Positions 33,414 through 42,123 are shown, counted from the first letter of the stretch. The stretch is 64,000 bases of DNA from Actinomadura sp. 7K507 (GCF_004348425.1 NZ_SMKK01000002.1:44696-108695); one strand, 5' to 3'. The notes: generated from the letters alone by a model not told the origin. Translations and numbers: made by a program.

Positions 33414-35245
33414 GACAGGTCCTCCACCAGGTCGGGGCGGCCGAGGTAGGCCTCCAGCACCGCCGGGTCGGCGCGGACCTCCGCGGGCGGGCCGCAGGCG
33501 ATCACCTTGCCGCTGTCGATGACGGTGAGCTCGTCACAGACCTTCATGACGAAGTCCATGTTGTGTTCGATCAGCACGACGGCGAGGCCGTGGTCGCGGA
33601 AGGCGCGGCACAGCCGGGTGAGCGCGTCGATCTCGGCGGGGACGAGGCCGGTGGCCGGCTCGTCCAGGATCAGCACGCGCGGCCCGGACGCGACCGCCCG
33701 CACCACTTCGAGCAGGCGCTTCTGGCCGTGCGAGAGGGACCCCGCGAGCTGCTCGGACCGTCCCGACAGACCGGCGAACGCGAGCAGCTGGGCGGCCTCC
33801 TCGCGGGAGGTCGCGTCGCGGTCGCGGTAGCGGGGCAGCCGCAGGATCGCCGACGGCACGCCGTACCGCTCCCGCCGGCGCATCCCGGCGAGGACGTTGT
33901 CCATCACGCTCTGCTGCGCGAACAGGTGCGGTACCTGGAAGACGCGGGTGACGCCCCGCTCGGCGACCGCGAACGGCTTGTCGGGCGCCGGCTCGCCGCA
34001 GATCAGCACCTCACCTGAGTCCACCTTGAGGAAGCGGGTGAGGGAGGCGACCGTGGTCGACTTGCCGGAGCCGTTCGGGCCGATGATGCCGTGCACGCTG
34101 CCGGCGGCGACGGAGATGTCGACGCCGTCGACGGCCTTGACGCCGCCGAAGTGCTTGACGAGCCCGCGGCCCTCCAGCGCCGGGACGTCCGGGTCGACGG
34201 CGCCGGGCAGCACCGACTCGGGCAGGCCCCCGGTCGGTTCGGTGTCCTCGCCTTCGGCCGGACGGCCGAGCTTGCTGGCGCGCCAGGTCCCGACGATGCC
34301 CTTCGGGATGATCATCATGGCGAGGAGCAGCGTGCAGCCGAGGATCAGCGTGGTGTACCGGGCATGGTCCTTGATCAGCTCGACGACGGTGGCGATCACC
34401 GTGACGCCGATCACCGGGCCGACCAGGGTACCGATCCCGCCGAGGAACAGGCCGACGAAGAACACCAGGCCGTTGTCCAGGATCCCCACGTCCGGGTTGA
34501 TGAACCCGAGCTGGAGCGCGTACATCGAACCCGACAGCCCGGCGATCGCACCGGCCAGGGTGAACATCAGCATCTTGGTGCGGGTCGGCCTGATGCCCAG
34601 GGCCGAGGCGGTGTCCGGGCTCTCCTTGACCGCCATCACGGCGCGTCCGACACCGCTGCGGACCAGGTTGCGCTGGATGATGTACACGATCCCCAGCACG
34701 GCGATCGTGACGTAGTAGAACTGCACCTTGCTGAGGCCGCCCGGGGCCACGCCGACGATGCCGGTGACGCCGCCGGTGACGGCCTCCCAGGCATTGCCGG
34801 TCTCGACCATGATCAGGTTGGCGGCCAGCGTGATCATGCCGAAGTACAGGTACGTGGCACGCAGGCTGATGCTGAGCACCAGCCCGGAGAACACGGCTCC
34901 GAGCGCCATCGCCAGCACCATGCCTAGGTACCAGGGCAGGCCCGCGTTCACGGTCGTGTAGGCGACGGCGTATCCGCCGACGAGCTGAAGGCCGGTGTGC
35001 ATCATCGACAGCAGCCCGGCGTACCCCATCGACATGTTCAGCGAGATCGTCAGGACCGCGCTGATCGCGGCGGACGCCACGATGCCGTTGTAGTACGACG
35101 CGTTGTAGCTGTAGAAGTTCGTGATCGACGGCCAGGCGACCAGCACGGCCACGGCGACGACGGTCAGCGCCGTCGGAAGCCACCGCAGCGCGAGGCTCTG
35201 GACGGACGTCCGGGCCGGCGCCTCTGTTTTCGCCGATGCGCTCAT
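33410..35245 (-). CDS. Fused branched-chain-type ABC permease (LivM-like) and ATPase (LivG-like)
   Basis: 611 residues. Residues ~20-330 form the LivM-like permease with about eight membrane segments (SMGYAGLLSMMHTGLQLVGG, GLYALQLGFINPD region). After a Pro/Glu-rich linker, residues ~370-600 form LivG with Walker A GPNGSGKST near residue 390, signature LSHGQKRLLEV and LILDEPATGLVP. Separate genes are the usual arrangement in enteric bacteria, although such fusions occur in actinobacteria. ATG at 35245; its start is overlapped by the stop of a tiny 25-codon frame. Confidence 0.95.
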   Translation of the reverse strand: MSASAKTEAPARTSVQSLALRWLPTALTVVAVAVLVAWPSITNFYSYNASYYNGIVASAAISAVLTISLNMSMGYAGLLSMMHTGLQLVGGYAVAYTTVNAGLPWYLGMVLAMALGAVFSGLVLSISLRATYLYFGMITLAANLIMVETGNAWEAVTGGVTGIVGVAPGGLSKVQFYYVTIAVLGIVYIIQRNLVRSGVGRAVMAVKESPDTASALGIRPTRTKMLMFTLAGAIAGLSGSMYALQLGFINPDVGILDNGLVFFVGLFLGGIGTLVGPVIGVTVIATVVELIKDHARYTTLILGCTLLLAMMIIPKGIVGTWRASKLGRPAEGEDTEPTGGLPESVLPGAVDPDVPALEGRGLVKHFGGVKAVDGVDISVAAGSVHGIIGPNGSGKSTTVASLTRFLKVDSGEVLICGEPAPDKPFAVAERGVTRVFQVPHLFAQQSVMDNVLAGMRRRERYGVPSAILRLPRYRDRDATSREEAAQLLAFAGLSGRSEQLAGSLSHGQKRLLEVVRAVASGPRVLILDEPATGLVPAEIDALTRLCRAFRDHGLAVVLIEHNMDFVMKVCDELTVIDSGKVIACGPPAEVRADPAVLEAYLGRPDLVEDLS

Positions 35246-35319
35246 CGGTGCACCTCCATCAGCACCCCGGGCGCGGATGCGCCGTGCGCCAGTGCGTCCT
35301 GCGTCGCAGCGCGCTTCAT
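35242..35319 (-). CDS. Possible 25-residue coupling ORF between the LivH and LivM genes
   Basis: A 25-codon frame translates as MKRAATQDALAHGASAPGVL then MEVHR. Its ATG overlaps the LivH stop (TGATG) and its stop overlaps the start of the LivM-LivG gene (ATGA). Such exact overlaps on both sides suggest translational coupling rather than chance, since the 73-base spacer would otherwise leave the fused gene far from a terminating ribosome. No homology can be claimed. Confidence 0.4.
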   Translation of the reverse strand: MKRAATQDALAHGASAPGVLMEVHR

Positions 35320-36188
35320 CAGTGGGCCTCCATGGGCTTGCCGAACAGGCCGGAGGGGAAGAGGACCAGGATCAGCGCCAGCAGCCCGAAGACCACGAAG
35401 TCGCCGGTCGTGGCGCCCGCGACGTTGCGGACCACGGAGTCCAGCATCCCGACGATCAGGCCGCCGGCCAGCGCCCCGCGCGGGGAGCCGACACCGCCGA
35501 TGACCGCGGCGGTGAACCCCTTGATCGTGAAGATCAGGCCGGACGCGGGGCCGATGAACAGGATGGGCGCGGCCAGCATGCCGGCGAAGGCGCAGATCAC
35601 GCCCGCGATCACGAAGCTGAACACGACGACCCGGCGGACCGGGATGCCCATGATCACGGCGGCTTCCCCGTCGTGCGAGGCGGCGCGGATCGCACGTCCG
35701 TACGCGGTGAGCCGCAGGAAGGCGTCGTATCCGGCCATCACGGCGAGCGCGACGACGATGGTGAGCAGCTGCTGCCAGGACAGCGTCACCCCGAAGATCT
35801 CCAGCTGGCCTGGGGCCAGCGCCTTGGGACGCAGCGAGTCCACGTCGAAGTAGCTGATCGTGAACAGCGACTGGAAGATCAGCGCGGCCGCGAGGGTCGC
35901 GATGATCCACGCGTACCGGGAGCCGGACAGCCGCACCGGAAGCATGATCATTCGTTCGCTGAGCAGGCCCATTCCCACGCCGAACAGCAGGGTGATGGCC
36001 AGCGCGGCCGGCCACCCCCACTGCCACAGCGCCACCACCTGGTAGCTGATCGCCGCGCCGAGGACGATCGGCTCACCCTGGGCGAAGTTCATCACCCGGG
36101 TCGGCTGGAACACGATCGCGAGCGCCAGCGCGACCAGGGCGTAGACGGCCCCGGAGAAGAGCCCGTCGATCCAGACCTGGGCACTCAC
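35319..36188 (-). CDS. livH: Branched-chain-type ABC permease (LivH-like)
   Basis: 289 residues with about eight membrane segments. AIVFQPTRVMNFAQGEPIVLG near residue 25 and GKFTAAVIGGVGSPRGALAGG-type sequence (KGFTAAVIGGVGSPRGALAG) are LivH signatures. GTG at 36188 overlaps the stop of the binding-protein gene. It forms the transmembrane pair with the LivM domain of the next protein. Confidence 0.94.
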   Translation of the reverse strand: MSAQVWIDGLFSGAVYALVALALAIVFQPTRVMNFAQGEPIVLGAAISYQVVALWQWGWPAALAITLLFGVGMGLLSERMIMLPVRLSGSRYAWIIATLAAALIFQSLFTISYFDVDSLRPKALAPGQLEIFGVTLSWQQLLTIVVALAVMAGYDAFLRLTAYGRAIRAASHDGEAAVIMGIPVRRVVVFSFVIAGVICAFAGMLAAPILFIGPASGLIFTIKGFTAAVIGGVGSPRGALAGGLIVGMLDSVVRNVAGATTGDFVVFGLLALILVLFPSGLFGKPMEAH

Positions 36189-37378
36189 GAGGCGTTGAGC
36201 TCCACCGTGTACCAGCCCTGGTCGTCCTTCTTCCACTGGTACAGGTGGACGTCGTTGTAGAACTCGTGACGGTCACCGGGCTTGATGGCGTTCCCGGACG
36301 GGGTCTTGTCCGCCGGGAGGTCGAGCCCCTCGATGGCGGACGCGAGCTTGTCCGGGTCGTCGACGCCGCCCGCGGCCTTCACGCCCTGCTCGAAGGCGAA
36401 GATGCAGTCGGCGGCGATGGCCGTGCCCTTCGGCGACTCGGCGCCGCTCTTCGGGCCGACGTTCTTGCCGTACTTCTTCTCGATCGCCTCGGTGTGCGTG
36501 CGGTACCCGGGCTGCCACTCCGACCGGTCCTTGCGGTTCGGGTACTCGTAGAGCGCGGCGGGGAACACGGCGCCGTCGGCGGCGTCACCGGCGGCCTCGA
36601 TGAACGAGATGTTCTGCATGCCCGAGCCGGCGCCGACGATCTCGCCCTTGAAGCCGGTCTGCGCCGCGGCCGCCATCGTCTTGGAACCGCCGACGGAGCT
36701 GGACACCATGATCGCTCCGGCGTCCTTGAACTTCTCGACGTAGGCGCGGTGGCTCTGGTCGTCGTCGCGGCTCGTCTCCCAGCCGAGGTACTCGATTCCG
36801 GCCTCGGGGAGCAGCTCCTTCATCAGCTTGTCGGTGGCCTTGCCGGTGTCGTCGGCCTCGTAGACCAGGCCGAGCGACTTGACGCCCTCCGACTTCAGCC
36901 AGTTCACGACCTTCGCGCCGTCGAGGTCGAAGGGGTCCTGCGAACGGAAGCCGTACTTGAGGTCGGCGAAGCTGCCTGTGGAGACGGCGGGCTGGCAGTT
37001 GACCTTCTTGTTCTTCTCGTAGATGCCCTTGGTGGCGTCGTAGAACGCCGTGATGGACGGGCCCACGACCAGCTTAACCGTCTCGTCGCCGGCCATCTCG
37101 TTGGCGGCTTGGACACCCTTGGCCGGGTCGAGCCCGGTGTCGCGGGTGATGAGCTTCAGCTTGGCGCCGTCCAGACCCCCGGCGGCGTTGATCCGCTCGA
37201 TCTCCACGTTGATGGAGTTCTGCTGGGAGATGCCCAGAACCGCGAACGGGCCGCTCATGGGACCGACCAGCGCGATCTGGATATCCGGCTTGTCGCCGGA
37301 CGCCTTGCCCGAGCATCCGGTCGCGGCCACGGCGAGTGCCGCGATGCCCGCGGCGACCGTGACAACTGATCTGCGCAT
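36185..37378 (-). CDS. ABC transporter substrate-binding lipoprotein (Leu/Ile/Val-binding-like family)
   Basis: 397 residues. A lipoprotein signal (LAVAATGC, lipobox at about residue 22) is followed by a periplasmic-binding-fold type I domain: IQIALVGPMSGPFAVLGISQQ and KLITRDTGLDPAKGVQAANE. Despite the family name many members bind aromatic acids or other carboxylates, so the ligand is unknown. ATG at 37378 follows GGAGG at 5-base spacing. It is the first gene of the importer operon and has both regulatory motifs in its promoter: IclR palindrome at 37409 and box 9 at 37461. Confidence 0.94.
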   Translation of the reverse strand: MRRSVVTVAAGIAALAVAATGCSGKASGDKPDIQIALVGPMSGPFAVLGISQQNSINVEIERINAAGGLDGAKLKLITRDTGLDPAKGVQAANEMAGDETVKLVVGPSITAFYDATKGIYEKNKKVNCQPAVSTGSFADLKYGFRSQDPFDLDGAKVVNWLKSEGVKSLGLVYEADDTGKATDKLMKELLPEAGIEYLGWETSRDDDQSHRAYVEKFKDAGAIMVSSSVGGSKTMAAAAQTGFKGEIVGAGSGMQNISFIEAAGDAADGAVFPAALYEYPNRKDRSEWQPGYRTHTEAIEKKYGKNVGPKSGAESPKGTAIAADCIFAFEQGVKAAGGVDDPDKLASAIEGLDLPADKTPSGNAIKPGDRHEFYNDVHLYQWKKDDQGWYTVELNAS

Positions 37379-37408
37379 CTGTACCTCCGCCAGGATGTTC
37401 CTCTTATC

Positions 37409-37421
37409 GGAACGCGGTTCC
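37409..37421 (-). promoter_or_regulatory. IclR-type operator, site 1 (importer promoter)
   Basis: GGAACGCGGTTCC, a perfect GGAAC-N3-GTTCC palindrome, 30 bases upstream of the lipoprotein start and downstream of the -10 hexamer. The position is typical for repression. Confidence 0.65.
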
Positions 37422-37433
37422 GTACCGATGGAC

Positions 37434-37476
37434 GGTATAGAGGGGCCGGACCCGGTGTCAATAGGTCTGACTTTTT
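37434..37476 (-). promoter_or_regulatory. Importer promoter with TCYGAYKT box, copy 9
   Basis: On the minus strand TTGACA (37456-37461) and TATACC (37434-37439) are separated by 16 bases. The box, ATAGGTCTGACTTTTT on the plus strand (37461-37476), abuts the -35. With the IclR palindrome at 37409 this promoter carries both motifs on opposite sides. Confidence 0.6.
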
Positions 37477-37563
37477 CGGATCTGGACGTTATCTTACGTG
37501 TTGAGCTGCATGGACGCCGCCGATTCACGGCAGCCAGTTGGCCGGGATGGCGGCGCTGGGTCT

Positions 37564-38373
37564 TCAGTCCGACTCGGACATGTGGCCCATCAGAGCGGAG
37601 AGCCCCTCCGTCACCGCGAGCAGCGCGTCGGCGCACGCCTCCGCCTCGCCGCGGAAGCGCTCCACCGGCCCGCAGACGCTCACCACCGCCGCCGGGACGC
37701 CGTGATGGTCGAAGACGGGAGCGGCGACCGAGGCCGCGCCGGACTGCCGCTCCGCGAACGAGCGGGCGTACCCGCGCCGCCGGATCGCGGCCAGCTCCAG
37801 CCGGAGCGCCTCCGGATCGACGACCGTCCGGTCGGTGAGCCGGCTGAGATGGTCCACCGACAGGTAGTCGTCGATCTCCGCGTCCGGGAGGAAGGCCAGG
37901 AACGCCTTCGACGAGGCGCCCGCGTGCAGCGGGAACGGAACGCCGAGCGACACCGACATGATGACCTCCCGGTCGGGGGTCACCTGGTCGATGTAGACGC
38001 GCTGCGCGCCGACCCGGGCCGACAGGGTCGCCGTCTCCCGGGTCGAGCGCGACAGCGCGACGAGGTCCGGAGCCGCCAGCCGGCGGACGTCGATGTGGTC
38101 CAGATAGGCGAGGCCGAGCCGCATCGCGGTCAGCCCGAGCGCGTACCTGCGGGTCTCCTCGTCCACCTGGACCAGCCCGCGGCTGCGCAGCGACGTGAGG
38201 ATCCGGTGGACGGCCGGCTTGGACAGCCCGAGCGCGTCGGCGATCTCGGTGACGCCGAGCGTCCGGGTGCCGGACTCGGCGAACAGCACCAGCACGTCCG
38301 CCGCCCGTTCCACCGTCGAGGCCGACTGGCCAGGCCGTTCGGTGGCGCGGGTCTCTTGGGGCATGGCGGTCAT
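37564..38373 (-). CDS. IclR-family transcriptional regulator, paralogue A
   Basis: 269 residues. The N-terminal winged HTH reads LGVTEIADALGLSKPAVHRI (about residues 39-58) with LTSLRSRGLVQVDEE following. The effector-binding domain holds the conserved LHAGASSKAFLAFL and SGAASVAAPVFD. It is strongly similar throughout to paralogue B at 42124-42945, pointing to duplication. ATG at 38373 lies 7 bases after the NIPSNAP-like gene, so the two form an operon. It probably binds the GGAAC-N3-GTTYC palindromes in this part of the window. Confidence 0.93.
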   Translation of the reverse strand: MTAMPQETRATERPGQSASTVERAADVLVLFAESGTRTLGVTEIADALGLSKPAVHRILTSLRSRGLVQVDEETRRYALGLTAMRLGLAYLDHIDVRRLAAPDLVALSRSTRETATLSARVGAQRVYIDQVTPDREVIMSVSLGVPFPLHAGASSKAFLAFLPDAEIDDYLSVDHLSRLTDRTVVDPEALRLELAAIRRRGYARSFAERQSGAASVAAPVFDHHGVPAAVVSVCGPVERFRGEAEACADALLAVTEGLSALMGHMSESD

Positions 38374-38380
38374 TTCCGGC

Positions 38381-38725
38381 TCAGTCCCGGCGCAGGCCGA
38401 TGGGGACGGGCGGGTCGGTGACGATCCTGGTGTCCAGGAACTCCCACCAGTCGTCCTGGGTGACGCGCTCGCCCTCCCAGTCGGCGTCGGCCTTCAGCCC
38501 GCCGAGCGCGGCCCGGTAGGCGCCCCAGCCCGCCTCGTCCTCGAACGCCGCCCAGCTCTCGATCGTGTAGACCTGACCGATCACGCTGTAGTACCAGCGG
38601 ACCTCCTTGACCATGGGGAGGTCGCGGTAGAACCAGCGCTCGCGGTCCTCCAGCCACGCCCAGAACTCCTTCTGGTTGCGGCGGGACCGCTCGCTGAGCT
38701 TCATCCGGTATACGAGGTAGATCAT
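38381..38725 (-). CDS. NIPSNAP/EthD-like dimeric alpha-beta barrel protein
   Basis: 114 residues. MIYLVYRMKLSERSRRNQKE, FWAWLEDRERWFYRDLP and SVIGQVYTIESWAAF resemble ferredoxin-like dimeric barrels (NIPSNAP, EthD, monooxygenase-accessory types). The exact family is uncertain. ATG at 38725 follows GGAGG. It precedes the IclR gene in a two-gene operon with an imperfect operator (GTAACAGCTTTCC) upstream. Such proteins often act on quinones, aromatic or oxidised pathway compounds. Confidence 0.65.
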   Translation of the reverse strand: MIYLVYRMKLSERSRRNQKEFWAWLEDRERWFYRDLPMVKEVRWYYSVIGQVYTIESWAAFEDEAGWGAYRAALGGLKADADWEGERVTQDDWWEFLDTRIVTDPPVPIGLRRD

Positions 38726-38792
38726 GTAATGTCCTCCAGTCGTTCCGCTGTACGCAACGTCGTCACGTAACAGCGCTTGCGGAGGCCATCTT

Positions 38793-38805
38793 GTAACAGC
38801 TTTCC
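38793..38805. promoter_or_regulatory. IclR-type operator, site 2 (imperfect; NIPSNAP/IclR A promoter)
   Basis: GTAACAGCTTTCC, in reverse GGAAAGCTGTTAC, a degenerate version of GGAAC-N3-GTTYC. About 70 bases upstream of the NIPSNAP-like start. Confidence 0.4.
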
Positions 38806-38932
38806 GATAAATGGAATACCTGCGGCCGGAGGAAGCGGACGATCCAGGCGCGCATCCCGCCTCTGATCACCAGACTCGTGCGCCGTCAGACGCCTGGCCC
38901 TCCGATGGTCGCCCGCGATCGTTCCTTTATAC

Positions 38933-38945
38933 GGAACAACGTTTC
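38933..38945 (+). promoter_or_regulatory. IclR-type operator, site 3 (VOC 1 promoter)
   Basis: GGAACAACGTTTC, just before TAGCAT (near 38949), a likely -10 for the VOC gene at 38991. Confidence 0.6.
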
Positions 38946-38990
38946 AGCTAGCATGCGCAGCATCACCCGGCCATCGATCCTGGAGAGCCC

Positions 38991-39857
38991 ATGCTCAGCA
39001 GCCCCCGGTACGCCGTCCTCGGATGCCACGACCTCGCGGCCGCCGCCGCGTTCCTGTCCGTCCTCGGCTACACCGAACGGGGCCGCGACACCCTGGACAC
39101 GGACACCGCCACCGCCCTGTACGGGCTCACCGGCCCGGCGGAGGAAGTCCTCTTCCTCCCCGAAGGCGCCGACACCGGCGGCCTGCTCCTGGTCGCCGCC
39201 CCCGAGGGCAGCACCGCCATCGCCTCCGGCGGCTACGCCGTCGACGTCTACACCCGCGACATCGAGGCCAGCGTCGCCGAGCTGACCGCCGCCGGCGGCA
39301 CCCCGTCCCCGATCGCCCGCTGGGAACTGGGCGGACGGCCCTTCGCCGAGTGCGGCATCATCGCCCCCGGCGGCATCCGCGTCGTCCTCGTCGAGGGCAG
39401 CTCCCGCCGGGCGAGCATCCTCGACCACGACGAGACGCGACGCCACTCGGAACTGCAGGCCGCCGTCCACCTCACCTACGGCTGCGACGCCGCCTTCTGG
39501 ACGGCGCTCGGCCTCGAATCCCTCTACTCGCAGCGGCTCGTGGACCCGGCGGTCGCCGCGCTGATCGGCATCGACGACCTGGACGCCGAGATCGTCCTCG
39601 ACCTCTTCTGGGACGGCCAGGGCGCCCGCGTCGAGCTGATCAGCTTCCCCGGCCTCGACCTCCCCAAGGGCGACGACGCCTTCAAGTCCGGCATGCACGC
39701 GGGCGTGTTCCCCGTCGCCGACCTGGACGCCGCCCACACCCTCCTGACCGGCGCCGGCGCCAAGACCGGCCCCGTCGTCAAGAGCACCCTGCGCGGCGGC
39801 CGGGCCTTCACGGCGACGTCCCCCGACGGCGTCGACCTGGAGTTCTGGACCGCCTGA
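38991..39857 (+). CDS. Two-domain VOC (glyoxalase/extradiol dioxygenase-fold) protein 1
   Basis: 288 residues made of two VOC modules, residues ~5-135 and ~145-288. In the second module His in AAVHLTYGCD (~152), His in SGMHAGVFPVADL (~236) and Glu in GVDLEFW (~284) could form the 2-His-1-carboxylate metal triad of extradiol dioxygenases. This is the only one of the three VOC proteins in which I see all three. ATG at 38991 follows GGAG. It is under IclR-type site 3. Ring cleavage or isomerisation is possible; the substrate is unknown. Confidence 0.78.
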   Translation: MLSSPRYAVLGCHDLAAAAAFLSVLGYTERGRDTLDTDTATALYGLTGPAEEVLFLPEGADTGGLLLVAAPEGSTAIASGGYAVDVYTRDIEASVAELTAAGGTPSPIARWELGGRPFAECGIIAPGGIRVVLVEGSSRRASILDHDETRRHSELQAAVHLTYGCDAAFWTALGLESLYSQRLVDPAVAALIGIDDLDAEIVLDLFWDGQGARVELISFPGLDLPKGDDAFKSGMHAGVFPVADLDAAHTLLTGAGAKTGPVVKSTLRGGRAFTATSPDGVDLEFWTA

Positions 39858-39936
39858 CCAGCGCGACTCGGGTTGCCGCTCCGCCGATGGTTCGCAGGAG
39901 CGGCCTCGCTGGCCAGGGTCCGGGCCGGGAGTCGTC

Positions 39937-40905
39937 TTAGCGGGCTTCGTAGAGGGTTACCGCTATGCCGTTGGGAGTGGTGGCGGGCGCGGCCGTGGCC
40001 TTGCCGTGCAGCGGGTCGTCGGTCTCTACCGGGGCACCGGTGACCTGGCCGCCCGTCCGGCGGACGCTCTCCAGCGCCGCGCCGAGGTCGCGGGTGCGGA
40101 CCGTCCAGCCGCTGTGGCCGAGGGAGCGGCCGGGACGCTGGAGGGGGCGGCGGTCGACCCCGTGCTCGCCCTCCGCGCTGGTCACCTCGATGCGCGCCGT
40201 CTTCGCGCCGGCGAGGAACGCCAGCCGCATCCGGGTGCCCGAGGGCAGCCCCGCGACGGTGTCGAAGCCCGGCGAGGAGAACGTCACGTCGTACCAGACG
40301 GACATGCCGAGGCCGTCCGGCCCCCAGAACGCGGTCTCGGCCTCCGCGTCCGGGACGTGGCAGACCACGGAGGTCAGCTCCGTGTAGAGCCGGTCGGGGT
40401 CGGCGTCCCACGCGGCGGTCCCGCGAACGGCGGCGGGCTGGACGAACACGACCGCGGTGCCGTCGGGCGCCGGGCACACGCCCTGGGTCACCATGACCTC
40501 GTTCTCACCGACGGCGACGCCGTAGGTGGCGGGCGGCGTGGACCAGTCGATGCCCGCCTCGGCGAACCGCGCGTGGGCGACCTGGATGTCCTTGGCGTAC
40601 ATGTCGATGCCGATCAGGCCGTCGTCCAGGTTGTGCGGCTGCGCCGCGGCGGCGAGCGGCTCGGGGACGCGGACGAGGTGGATCCGGCCGGTGCCGGCGC
40701 CGGCCGCGGCGAGCGCCACGGCCTCGACGTCGGCCGGTCCGGTTCCCCACAGCGCGTCCGCGGCGGCGGCCGGGACGGCACCCTGCGCGGCGACCTCGTA
40801 GCCGAGCCGGCCACCGAAGAAGTCGAGGTGGGGGCCGAAGTCGGTGACACCGACGACCGCGGCGGTGATCCCCTCCACCAGCGGGTCAGGGGTGTGCTCG
40901 CTCAT
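39937..40905 (-). CDS. Two-domain VOC-fold protein 2
   Basis: 322 residues of two tandem VOC modules (about 10-160 and 180-322). GITAAVVGVTDFGPHLDFFG starts module 1; TELTSVVCHVPDAEAETAFW starts module 2. The second and third metal-ligand positions look present in module 2 (His in LGHSGWTVRTRDL, Glu in VTLYEAR), but the first histidine is not evident. ATG at 40905 follows AAGGAGG. It diverges from the calycin-like gene B with an IclR palindrome between them. It converges with VOC 1. Confidence 0.82.
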   Translation of the reverse strand: MSEHTPDPLVEGITAAVVGVTDFGPHLDFFGGRLGYEVAAQGAVPAAAADALWGTGPADVEAVALAAAGAGTGRIHLVRVPEPLAAAAQPHNLDDGLIGIDMYAKDIQVAHARFAEAGIDWSTPPATYGVAVGENEVMVTQGVCPAPDGTAVVFVQPAAVRGTAAWDADPDRLYTELTSVVCHVPDAEAETAFWGPDGLGMSVWYDVTFSSPGFDTVAGLPSGTRMRLAFLAGAKTARIEVTSAEGEHGVDRRPLQRPGRSLGHSGWTVRTRDLGAALESVRRTGGQVTGAPVETDDPLHGKATAAPATTPNGIAVTLYEAR

Positions 40906-40931
40906 CAGCGAACCTCCTTGTTCCATATTGC

Positions 40932-40944
40932 GGAATACTGTTCC
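40932..40944. promoter_or_regulatory. IclR-type operator, site 4 (VOC 2 / calycin-like B divergent gap)
   Basis: GGAATACTGTTCC between divergent genes; TTCCATATT lies on its left as a further half-site. Confidence 0.6.
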
Positions 40945-41022
40945 AATATTGCTAGGATCCCGGACAGCGGTTCCCGAACCGCCGCCGACCCATCGTCCAA
41001 CCCTGTGACCAGGAGGAATCCC

Positions 41023-41469
41023 ATGCGCGCCGGAGTTCCGGGCATGCCCATCAACAGCAAGCACCTCGGCGAGTGGCGCGGGGAGTACATCCACGTCGAC
41101 GCCGAGGGGACGATCATCGACCGGCACGCCTCGCACCTGCGCTGCTGGGTCCCCGAGGACGGCTCGTACGACATCCGCCAGGTCAACACCTACACGTGGG
41201 CGGACGGAACCGTGCAGTCCCTGGAGTTCGGCGGCCGCATGCGGGGCGACGTCTGCCACTTCGACAACGAGCGGATCATCGGCGAGATGAGCCAGGTGGA
41301 CGAGCAGTCGATCGTCCTCACGTGGTCGTACAAGACCGACCCGGACAACTACCTGTACGAGCTCATCCAGCTCTCCCGCGACGGTCGGCACAAGTGCCGC
41401 ACCTGGCACTGGATGGACGGCGACCGCCTCTACAAGCGGACGATCATCAGCGAGTCCAAGGTCGCCTGA
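41023..41469 (+). CDS. Small calycin-like (DUF3598/MoaF-like) protein B
   Basis: 148 residues, a paralogue of the protein at 27257-27709: LGEWRGEYIHVDAEGTIIDRH versus GQWKGTYIYVDADGNVTDRH, and VNTYTWADGTVQS versus VNDYTWADGRTEQ. ATG at 41023 follows AGGAGGAA. Two copies in one locus, one under each motif, suggest that each recognises a different intermediate or serves a different phase of the pathway. Function is not known. Confidence 0.78.
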   Translation: MRAGVPGMPINSKHLGEWRGEYIHVDAEGTIIDRHASHLRCWVPEDGSYDIRQVNTYTWADGTVQSLEFGGRMRGDVCHFDNERIIGEMSQVDEQSIVLTWSYKTDPDNYLYELIQLSRDGRHKCRTWHWMDGDRLYKRTIISESKVA

Positions 41470-41533
41470 CCCGCGTTCTCGCCTGGGCCACGATCTTGCC
41501 TGGGCCGCGTCCTCGCTCAACCCGCGATGGGGC

Positions 41534-41980
41534 TCAGGCCTCGGTGCCGAGGGGGCGGGCGCCGTCCGGCCACCAGTCCCCCGCGCCGTAGGGGTCGGCG
41601 AGGGGCTGGGAGCCGTGCTCGTGGATGATGCACCAGCGGTCGCGCTCCGCGCGCAGCAGCCAGGTCATCCGCATGCGGAGCCGCCCCTCGCGCCCGTCCC
41701 CGTGCACGTCGTAGTCGAGGACGCCGGTGACCTGGCCGAGCGTGTCGTTCTCGAACACGTGCGGGCCTTCGATCCAGCGGTAGCCGTTGATCCCGACGGG
41801 GGCCTCGAAGTACGCGCGCCAGCCCTTCTCGATGCGGTCGCCGCCGCGCGTCGTCCAGCGGGGCCCCTCGGGGAAGACGTAGGCGTCGGCTTCCTTGGAG
41901 AACGCGTCGAGGGTGGCGTCGAGATCACGGTCGATGACCGCCTGGAGCATGCCCTCGGTGGCGCTGAGCGGAGTCTTCAT
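41534..41980 (-). CDS. SnoaL/NTF2-like protein
   Basis: 148 residues. The N-terminal helices (TPLSATEGMLQAVIDRDLDATLDAFSKEADAYVF in part) followed by strands VTGVLDYDVHGDGREG and RMRMTWLLRAERDRWCIIHEH fit the cone-shaped NTF2-like fold of SnoaL-type proteins. Such folds act as cyclases, isomerases or hydratases, or have unknown roles. ATG at 41980 follows GGGAGGA. It diverges from IclR paralogue B with operator-like repeats in the 143-base gap. Confidence 0.8.
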   Translation of the reverse strand: MKTPLSATEGMLQAVIDRDLDATLDAFSKEADAYVFPEGPRWTTRGGDRIEKGWRAYFEAPVGINGYRWIEGPHVFENDTLGQVTGVLDYDVHGDGREGRLRMRMTWLLRAERDRWCIIHEHGSQPLADPYGAGDWWPDGARPLGTEA

Positions 41981-42004
41981 CGGTGTTCCTCCCTGTTCTG
42001 ACGG

Positions 42005-42019
42005 TGAAATCGTGTTTCA
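42005..42019. promoter_or_regulatory. IclR-type operator, site 5 (SnoaL-like promoter)
   Basis: TGAAATCGTGTTTCA, a palindrome close to the GGAAC-N3-GTTTC class, 25 bases upstream of the SnoaL-like start. Confidence 0.5.
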
Positions 42020-42062
42020 TTGATGGACGGCTACACGGTCCGCCCGAGATCATTCGCTTAGC

Positions 42063-42075
42063 GGAACGGCTTTAC
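42063..42075. promoter_or_regulatory. IclR-type operator, site 6 (IclR B leader)
   Basis: GGAACGGCTTTAC, a degenerate half-conserved site about 50 bases before the IclR B start, suggesting autoregulation. Confidence 0.45.
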
Positions 42076-42123
42076 ACTGATCGAAACGCATTCGTCCCCC
42101 TGCACGTGGAAGGAACCACGTCG

